Origin: an uncultured Anaerolineae bacterium
Lineage (GTDB): Bacteria > Chloroflexota > Anaerolineae > Anaerolineales > Villigracilaceae
Direction: 5' to 3'
DNA: 30,280 nucleotides
Assembly: GCA_903854805.1 (NCBI GenBank)
Contig: CAINXK010000098.1
Location: 1-30,280 of the forward strand
Below, piece by piece: positions 16,900 through 23,127 of the stretch. The translations under genes were made by a program, and so were the position numbers. How positions within the stretch are numbered: position 1 is the stretch's first letter; the number at the start of each line of letters is the position of its first letter. Under the pieces are notes generated by a model. That model was not told the origin of the DNA, searched no databases, and was given only the letters and a program-made list of their open reading frames with translations.

Positions 16900-16985
16900 A
16901 TCGGGGAATACCCCTTTTGGCATCGCCTCCATTTCAGAATAAACAACCTGAAAGAAAGGTAGGCATCAACCTCCCCGCCCACCCA

Positions 16986-17716
16986 GGCAGTATCCTAAAG
17001 TTTCGGGAACCGCACCCCATGTTTTGGCTCAGAATCGAAATGTTTTGGTTCAGCCGAACTGCGCTTGGCTGCCGGCCAACCACCAGGATTTTTATGCCGC
17101 CCGGAAACAGCAGGAAATTAAGGCGTTCTGGGTAGAAATGACTTTCTCCCGCTCCCACGGCACATCTATCATCCTCTAATAGTTGAATTCTCTGTGAGAG
17201 ATGTCCGGGTAAGCGTCTTGAAAACCAATCATTCCATCCTGAGCCTATTCTTTCCAAAATAATAGGCCACCATCGCCAAAAGGTGCAGAGAAGATTCTGA
17301 TCAGCGCAGATGGAGCGATGGTGTCATTGTTGCATAGAGTGTGGGCAGAAGTCAGGACGCTGGTAGTTGGAGAAGTGCAATCGCCCAAGGAAAAGCATGG
17401 CGAACAGGTGATACATACTCAAAAGTTATCGTATTTTTCTCGCAAAGTGAATGCGGAAACGTTTTGCCGATTGGCGCTGGTAGAAATACATCGTCGTGGG
17501 ATTGAAAATGCCAAGGAACTTGCTGCGCTAATGGATGATGCAGAGTGGGTACAAGGGTTTACCGAACATTATTGCCCGAAAGCCACACGAATACTCGATT
17601 TTCCATTACTGTCACCCCCTACTCCCAAAACAATCAGACCAAACCCTTGGCGTAATTTCAAATTCGGCAAGGCCCTATATCAACGGAAAGGTCCTCCGAA
17701 ACTTTAGGACACACCC
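16986..17716 (+). mobile_element. Degenerate ISKra4-like element with terminal inverted repeats (copy 1)
   Basis: This 731-base element is bounded by a perfect 13-base inverted repeat: CCTAAAGTTTCGG at 16994-17006 and its complement at 17696-17708. Weaker similarity extends outward on both sides (GGACACACCC at the right edge, 7 of 10 bases matching at the left). Inside is a truncated transposase frame. The last 115 bases (17603-17717) are repeated at 22786-22900 with 7 mismatches and no gap. About 250 bases between the left repeat and the transposase frame hold no recognisable coding sequence. No target-site duplication is evident. Confidence 0.75.
17243..17602 (+). pseudogene. Truncated ISKra4-family transposase
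   Basis: The plus frame from about 17243 to 17602 reads through ISADGAMVSLLHRVWAEVR, VVGEVQ, SYFSRKVNAETFCRLALVE, HRRGIENAKEL and DDAEWVQGFTEHYCPKATR, then ILDF-P. This is the core of ISKra4-type DDE transposases, with the first catalytic Asp in SADGAM and the second region in DAEW. A stop codon (17240-17242) cuts it off from any N-terminal part. After RILDFP, where full-length relatives continue with HAAE, it jumps to the element's terminal sequence. The N-terminus and the last catalytic residue are missing, so it cannot be active. Confidence 0.7.
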
Positions 17717-17730
17717 ATGTCATAACCAAC

Positions 17731-17802
17731 CCCGGCGGGAGGGCGTAGCGATGCAACCCCAACCCGCCGGGAAATTAATTCTGCTCTGGCAGGGCGCCTG
17801 CC
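17731..17802. repeat. Two hairpins downstream of the TcA-like gene
   Basis: CCCGGCGGG (17731-17739) pairs with CCCGCCGGG (17763-17771), a perfect 9-base stem with a 23-base loop. GGCAGG-gcg-CCTGCC (17788-17802) is a second perfect hairpin, 9 bases after the stop of the minus-strand gene. Neither is followed by a T-run, so they may be a weak terminator or 3' stability elements. Confidence 0.45.
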
Positions 17803-17811
17803 ATGCCTTGA

Positions 17812-20800
17812 TTAATATTTAACAGTGTACTCCACACCGAGAACCAGGTCATTTATCTTACTAAAATCCACGCCAGGGTTATCCAGCGGGTCAATTATCA
17901 CATCCAGGCTTTGCATGGCATCCTTTCCAAGCAGCGCATCGAGCGGTGATGGCCCCATTTTTGATTCAGCAAACAATTTGGCCTTTGAAAAAGCCATTCC
18001 ATCCACAAATCCAAAAGCTGTCAGGGTGTGGGCAGCGCCCCAGCGCAGCTTTGCCTGAACCACCGCGCTTTCCCCACCCGGCAGCAGGAAGATCAGGTTG
18101 GTTATTTTCCTGCCAGTTTCCAGCCCCGGCATGCCGATCTCGGCCAGGTTAAACGCCAGGCTGACGGTCTTGCCATCGATCAATGCCTGCCATTCCTGCG
18201 GCTGGAACCGGCGCGCTGAAAGCATGGCCATTCGATCCGCGGTCTTGGGCTGTGCCTCCAACTGCTGTTTATGCAGCGCCGCCGAATAATTCGCGCGGAG
18301 ATCGAAAGTGATCAGAATATCAGCAACATTATCCAACCCGGATGAGTTGCCCAGGGGACTAAACTCCAGATCCCAGAAGGTATCCAGGCCGCTGCCCTCA
18401 AAGTTGTACAGGCATTCATCGGGCAGCCCATACACAGCCATGTCGTCCCTCAACCGGAAATCGGAGAATGGCGCAGCTTCAGGGAAGCGCAGAGAGTCGT
18501 GCGATGTACCATCCGGGCGCGAGATCAGCGAGTAACCCTGGTTGACCAGCAATCCGCGTGGTTTGGAGGTGGGCGTGGCGCTGACCACCTCCAAACTGAC
18601 GGCCCGGATGCGGTAACCATAAACGCCGGGGTAAGCCAGCCGGAAAGGCTTTTCTTCGGTGCGGAAGGTGCAGCGCCCGGCCTTTTTGAACTGTCCATAG
18701 GCCAGCGGAAAATCCTGCACCAGGGAATAAACTCGTTTGACCGGCACAGTCTGTTTAAGATTATCCAGGCGGGCGGCCTCCAACTCGCTCAAATCCATCT
18801 GCAGCAGATCCGCCCCGCTGACGCCCTGAAGCCCTGCCGGAAAATAGTTGAGGCGTACCAGGTTTATCGGACGATCCTGTTCGTATGCCAGGGCGCGCTC
18901 TGCCATCCAGGCGTAGCTGGCGCCCATCTCAAGGTAACGGCGCATAACACGCTTCATCAGGGCAGCCAGCTTGCCCCAAAACTCTCTGTTCAAAAAACGG
19001 TCGCGTTGAAATTCGTGCAGAGAAGCGCTCAGGCTGCGGGCCAGATCGGCATCGGTTTGCGCGATCAACCCCTGCAGGTTGGCGATGGTTACTTCGCGTT
19101 GTTTTACCACCACCTGGGCTTTTGCCCGCGGCAGGGTTTGATCCCTTAAGGTGAGCCACTCGCCACGCAAACGATTGTATTCATCCGTCATACTGCTCAT
19201 ACTGGTGTATCCGGCATAAACGAATATGACAAAGCCCACCATCGGTCCAGATGTTGCGCCCCAGGCGGCGATTCCGCCCGTTTCCTTGGGGAAATTGGCT
19301 GCATCCTTGGCGCCGCCCAAACCTTCCAGCGCGCTCTTAAATCCACTGCAAAAATCCGAAAACTGGCCCAGGAAGCTATCGTGATCGGCCATCTCCTTTT
19401 CTTTTGCAAAGATGGCCGCCTGGACTGCCTCTACCTGCTGCTCGGACTGCACCACACCTGCCCTGGCCACCTCTGTTTGTTCGCCTGCGATCTTCGCCTG
19501 CAACAAGGCCTTCTGAAGCATATTTGCGTTTACCAGATCATCGCGCAGAGTTTGTTCCAGGATTTTTTCGATATTTGCCATGTAGACCAGGAAATCCTTT
19601 TGCGAGGCCTGGGCGGATGCGGCAAAATGATCGGCAGCTTGCTTCAGGGTACTGTAGCGCTGGGCAGGCACAATCTCTTCACTGCAGCCGTAATAGTTCA
19701 GGCCGGCCTCGATCTGGTAGAAACCCCGTTGGGCACAAAGCAGCTGGGAACGTATGGCCGGATTGCGATTCTGGGGAGTGGCAGGTGACATGCCCTCATG
19801 CGGCCAATTTGGGAAAATGGGCGGTTTGTTGTAATGCACCCAGTAAACACCTTTATAAAGTTCCCGCGCGCGGGCAATATTGCCCGGCTCATTCGTGCGA
19901 TACAAAACATCCGCCCATTCCAGCAGGGCGCTGGCAAGGCGCAGGCGGTAGAAACGTTCTTCCATGGGGTGGGTAAAGGCCGGGATAATCAACCGCGCCA
20001 GGTCCGCGCCATAATTATTATCACGGTTTGTATCCGGATAGGCATAGCCAGCCTCTTTGCGCGCCTGCGCATTATGCGAAAGTGTATACGGCAGGCTGCC
20101 CCTATTAAACAGAAGATTAACTTCGCTTGAATAGGAATAAGAATCGGATTTTTCGTCGTGGACAAGATGGGGAGTGTGGGGGCTGCCGATAGGAAATTCA
20201 TCGTAGCCCAAAAAATCTTCGGCAAGGGCATGCCCCAGGCTGAGCGGGGAGAAATTGGAATACTGGCGCACCGCTTCTTCGTAATCGCCCATCGCCATGG
20301 CGCAATCACCCAGGCAGAGCGGGATCTGGTAGAGCATCTGCTGTAAAAATCTAAATTGAAGGTAAGTTGCGCGATCCTTTATTTCCAACCAAACATCCAT
20401 CGTATACGAATAATCCAAACCGAGCTGAACCACGAATGAATCTTCAAATCGATTCAGATCCTGCATACTTAAAATCGACCAGTTTTTTTTCTGCAGCAGT
20501 AAAGTGTGCAGCCGTTCCACCAATGCGCTTACCGGATTGTTGGAGCCTTGCGGCTTTTCTTCATAAGAAAGCGCATTAATTAAGAACCGCTCAGCCATCA
20601 GGCCAGCCTGCTTATAGAGTGTGCGGGCAATGCCATACTGCCCGAGATCATAGGCCTTGTGCCCCTCCATCACCTTGGACTGGATCTCCAAAAAATTCAG
20701 CAGCCATTGCGCCGGCCGCCATTTGGAATTACTCACAAACGGTCCGCTGGCAGATTTCACCAGGGCGTTTCGTTGGGTAGCATCCAGCTCATCGATCACG

Positions 20801-22332
20801 AATGGATGCTTTGCATTATAGAAATTCTCGCCATAGAATGGCGCCAAATAGCGTAGCCACTCATCGTATTGCAGGAAGAATGGCGCCCGGTCGCTTTTAT
20901 CAGCCGGGTAGATAGGATCTGGCTCGAGCAAATCCTGAAAGCCGTCACGGTAAAAACCCTGAAGTGTGGCGATGTTTTCTGCCACCGGGCAGGAAAGTGC
21001 GCTTTCGGGCCGCCCCAGGTTCAGGCGGTAACGCAGGCCAAATTCATTGGCCGTCAACCCGGATAGCCCGATCAGTGTATCCAGGTATTCACGGTTGGTC
21101 ATGCCCGCCTTGGCCGGAAGACTGTCCGGGGAAATGCCAAAACCAAAACCGCTGCCTGTTTTGGAAGTCAGTATTTCGCGCACAAAAGGAATCAGCAGCG
21201 CGTTAACCGGGATCAGCCCAAGGCTGGTTGTTCTGAAATCCTGGTGAAAGCGGTTTTCAATGGTACCGTTTTCATCGACTGCCACATCCAAGATGGGCGA
21301 ACTTGTAAAAAGCGTCAATAAATAATCACGATAGGGAATCAGGCTCTCGGGAGCCTCGCCCTGGGCCATCGCCAGGTCGCTTAAGTCGAGGGGGTCATAT
21401 AATTCGGAAGCATATTTATTGACTGCATCCGAAAGGCTGCCCTTAGCCAGGTCGTCCAGGTCAACCTTTGTATCCACTGCCTGTATGCCACCGTAGCTGG
21501 CGGCTCTGGCGGCAGAGTTCTTGTAAACATTGCGAAGGTGTTCGCTGGATTTCTGGAGGCGCTTTTTATCTGCTGCCAGGCTGGCAGGATTGGTAAAATT
21601 GCAAAAAGCGGGTTCGAACCCGGCCTTTTGCAATTCGCCGCCCGGGTCGAGAAAGGCCGATTCCAACGCGGCCAACAGGCTAAAGCGGGTTTCGAGATCC
21701 CAATCCCTGAACAGGGAGCCAGCCGCGCGGCCCGGCAGAAGCTGCCCGGCGATGATATGCAACGCTGACAGGCGGGCGCGCTTTAATAGACTGGCGAATT
21801 CCTTCCACTTTCCAGGCAGGATGGTCTTACGTTCCAGCGGTATTTCCAGCGTGAGCGGGTTTTGAATGGGGCTGTGGAATTTTTCCGAAACGTAATAAAG
21901 ACGGGGGCTGGTTTTTCCGCGCTCCGAACCAGCCTCGCTCCGCGCCGCCAGCGCCTGAACCTTTAGCACCAGGCATCCTTGCAGAGAATTCTGGAGGAGA
22001 CGAAGCTTTTGCTGTGCCAATGGCGTTTCGAAAAACGTGATCCGGAATTCCCCGCCCTGCCCGGAATCTCCGGCGCCGATCATGGTCTCGCGTGGACGGC
22101 GTTGATTCTGTTCAGCGCCATCCACGCTGGCAGGATCGATGAACACAGCCTGGACGGTCAGACCGGCCAACGGATAAGCATGACCAGCGCTGAGCAGTTT
22201 TCCGTTTACCCCGAATGAATCACGGCTGCCCGAAGATGGTTTCTCGGGCATTTTTACGATCTCTGGAATAAGCTCATTTTCTGGCTTGATGGAAGGCCTG
22301 GTGGGTGATGGTTGCTTTTTCGCTGCAGTCAC
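17812..22332 (-). CDS. Tc toxin subunit A-related protein (orphan)
   Basis: This predicted 1506-residue protein has no signal peptide. Residues about 40-160 form a beta-rich, transthyretin-like domain (FGVNGKL, PLAGLTVQAVF). A long helical region follows. Around 925-1110, two coiled-coil stretches flank a hydrophobic segment (about 1017-1047, MVGFVIFVYAGY), as in the alpha pore-forming domain of TcA. The block from about 1114 matches TcA closely in pattern: NREFWGKLAALM, YAWMAERALAYE, FPAGLQGVSGADLLQMDLSE, and then KRVYSL. PGVYGYRIRAVSLEV (near 1230) and NFEGSG match the TcB-binding domain. TcA proteins are about 2300-2500 residues, so part of the N-terminal shell is absent. An additional ~135 residues follow the first TcA-like ending. 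Start: GTG at 22332, because AAAGGAG lies 6 bases upstream; an ATG at 22377 lacks one. No TcB or TcC gene is in the window. Confidence 0.75.
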   Translation of the reverse strand: MTAAKKQPSPTRPSIKPENELIPEIVKMPEKPSSGSRDSFGVNGKLLSAGHAYPLAGLTVQAVFIDPASVDGAEQNQRRPRETMIGAGDSGQGGEFRITFFETPLAQQKLRLLQNSLQGCLVLKVQALAARSEAGSERGKTSPRLYYVSEKFHSPIQNPLTLEIPLERKTILPGKWKEFASLLKRARLSALHIIAGQLLPGRAAGSLFRDWDLETRFSLLAALESAFLDPGGELQKAGFEPAFCNFTNPASLAADKKRLQKSSEHLRNVYKNSAARAASYGGIQAVDTKVDLDDLAKGSLSDAVNKYASELYDPLDLSDLAMAQGEAPESLIPYRDYLLTLFTSSPILDVAVDENGTIENRFHQDFRTTSLGLIPVNALLIPFVREILTSKTGSGFGFGISPDSLPAKAGMTNREYLDTLIGLSGLTANEFGLRYRLNLGRPESALSCPVAENIATLQGFYRDGFQDLLEPDPIYPADKSDRAPFFLQYDEWLRYLAPFYGENFYNAKHPFVIDELDATQRNALVKSASGPFVSNSKWRPAQWLLNFLEIQSKVMEGHKAYDLGQYGIARTLYKQAGLMAERFLINALSYEEKPQGSNNPVSALVERLHTLLLQKKNWSILSMQDLNRFEDSFVVQLGLDYSYTMDVWLEIKDRATYLQFRFLQQMLYQIPLCLGDCAMAMGDYEEAVRQYSNFSPLSLGHALAEDFLGYDEFPIGSPHTPHLVHDEKSDSYSYSSEVNLLFNRGSLPYTLSHNAQARKEAGYAYPDTNRDNNYGADLARLIIPAFTHPMEERFYRLRLASALLEWADVLYRTNEPGNIARARELYKGVYWVHYNKPPIFPNWPHEGMSPATPQNRNPAIRSQLLCAQRGFYQIEAGLNYYGCSEEIVPAQRYSTLKQAADHFAASAQASQKDFLVYMANIEKILEQTLRDDLVNANMLQKALLQAKIAGEQTEVARAGVVQSEQQVEAVQAAIFAKEKEMADHDSFLGQFSDFCSGFKSALEGLGGAKDAANFPKETGGIAAWGATSGPMVGFVIFVYAGYTSMSSMTDEYNRLRGEWLTLRDQTLPRAKAQVVVKQREVTIANLQGLIAQTDADLARSLSASLHEFQRDRFLNREFWGKLAALMKRVMRRYLEMGASYAWMAERALAYEQDRPINLVRLNYFPAGLQGVSGADLLQMDLSELEAARLDNLKQTVPVKRVYSLVQDFPLAYGQFKKAGRCTFRTEEKPFRLAYPGVYGYRIRAVSLEVVSATPTSKPRGLLVNQGYSLISRPDGTSHDSLRFPEAAPFSDFRLRDDMAVYGLPDECLYNFEGSGLDTFWDLEFSPLGNSSGLDNVADILITFDLRANYSAALHKQQLEAQPKTADRMAMLSARRFQPQEWQALIDGKTVSLAFNLAEIGMPGLETGRKITNLIFLLPGGESAVVQAKLRWGAAHTLTAFGFVDGMAFSKAKLFAESKMGPSPLDALLGKDAMQSLDVIIDPLDNPGVDFSKINDLVLGVEYTVKY

Positions 22333-22450
22333 GGTTTTCTCCTTTATGGAAACTGATCGGGTGCGACAATTCAGCACGCAGGATAAACGCGAATTCAGCC
22401 GATCATCGCAGATAAAACCTGGATATAAGAGAAAAAACGGATATGTAAAA

Positions 22451-22494
22451 ATTATACAAATAACCCACCCTTAAATCATGTGTCATTTGTCACA
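22451..22494 (-). promoter_or_regulatory. Promoter of the TcA-like gene with CRP-like palindrome
   Basis: On the minus strand a perfect TATAAT lies at 22451-22456 with no good -35. TGTGA-CAAATG-ACACA (22479-22494) differs by one base from the CRP-type pattern TGTGA-N6-TCACA. Its centre lies about 42 bases upstream of the predicted start near 22444, the position used by class II CRP/FNR-family activators. The leader to the GTG is about 110 bases. Confidence 0.5.
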
Positions 22495-22653
22495 AATCAG
22501 CGCAAGAAATCCGGCTGGCTGGTGGGCGCAGATGGCAACTTCGCGGACGGCTTACAAATATCACATGCCTGATTTTTCAATCTCCGGCATGCTTACCTGT
22601 AACCATTTGCTGCAGATCAAATGGTTTGAGAATACGAACCAGTCGCCACATTC
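22495..22653. other. Non-coding stretch with a hairpin (22601-22626)
   Basis: No gene is recognised here. AACCATTTG (22601-22609) and CAAATGGTT (22618-22626) form a perfect 9-base stem around an 8-base loop that contains CTGCAG. It lies about 28 bases from the left end of the short mobile-element copy. No T-run follows. Confidence 0.5.
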
Positions 22654-22900
22654 GGGTGTGTCCTAATATTTCAGGAAAAAAAAGTTGAGCTCCAGCTGCG
22701 CCAACAAAATATGCTAAAGCGCAGAAAACTGCATCAGAACCATGAAAATATGTGTCGTGTCAAAAACTGCCAACCTTTAGATTTGCCATTACTGTCACCT
22801 CCTACTCCCAAAACAATCAGGCCAAACGCTTGGCGTAATTTCAAATTCGGCAAGGCCCTATATCAACGGAAAGACCCTCCGGAACTTTAGGCCACACCCA
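22654..22900 (+). mobile_element. MITE-like derivative of the same element (copy 2)
   Basis: This 246-base element opens with GGGTGTGTCCTAATATTTCA (22654 on) and closes with its inverted match (TTTAGGCCACACCC, ending at 22899); the outer 13 bases match at 12 positions. The right 115 bases (22786-22900) are 108/115 identical to copy 1, in the same orientation. The left 130 bases show no similarity to copy 1 and no coding potential. It lacks a transposase and could only have moved with one supplied elsewhere. Confidence 0.7.
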
Positions 22901-22915
22901 TCCACCAATCGTAGA

Positions 22916-22951
22916 TTGACTTTCCTCCTACGCTTGCTATAATTAATTATA
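22916..22951 (+). promoter_or_regulatory. Promoter of the GAF/HD-GYP gene overlapping a 14-bp palindrome
   Basis: TTGACT (22916-22921), a 16-base spacer and TATAAT (22938-22943) make a good sigma70-type promoter, 16 bases past the end of mobile-element copy 2. The -10 is the left half of a perfect palindrome, TATAATTAATTATA (22938-22951). The leader to the ATG at 23128 is about 178 bases. Confidence 0.75.
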
Positions 22952-23127
22952 CGAACCGAACTGATAACTCAGAAACAATGAGGATTGTCTTAGCTGGTTT
23001 GTTACGGTTTTCTTCTCAGCCCAACCCACTCACTATCACAACCATATCCCACACCGTGGCCAACCAGCATTCACCCAGAAAATGGGTTTGTTTGAGGTTG
23101 CAACCTTTATTCGTAGGAGGTATCGCC

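Noticed and set aside
17019..17053. 14-base direct repeat (ATGTTTTGG-TCAG) with 21-base period inside copy 1
   Set aside because: There are only two units with a mismatch, which is too little to call a satellite or CRISPR.
16917..17257. Small frames on both strands at the left part of mobile-element copy 1
   Set aside because: They have no motif or ribosome site, and they cross the element boundary and terminal repeat.
18499..19149. 216-codon open frame antisense to the TcA-like gene
   Set aside because: It is a shadow of the large minus-strand gene with no recognisable protein pattern.
22333..22377. ATG at 22377 as start of the TcA-like gene
   Set aside because: The GTG at 22332 has AAAGGAG at ideal spacing; the upstream ATG has none.
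22978..23127. Longer N-terminus for the GAF/HD-GYP protein
   Set aside because: No ribosome site precedes 22978; TAGGAGGT fits the ATG at 23128, and the extra residues look non-coding.
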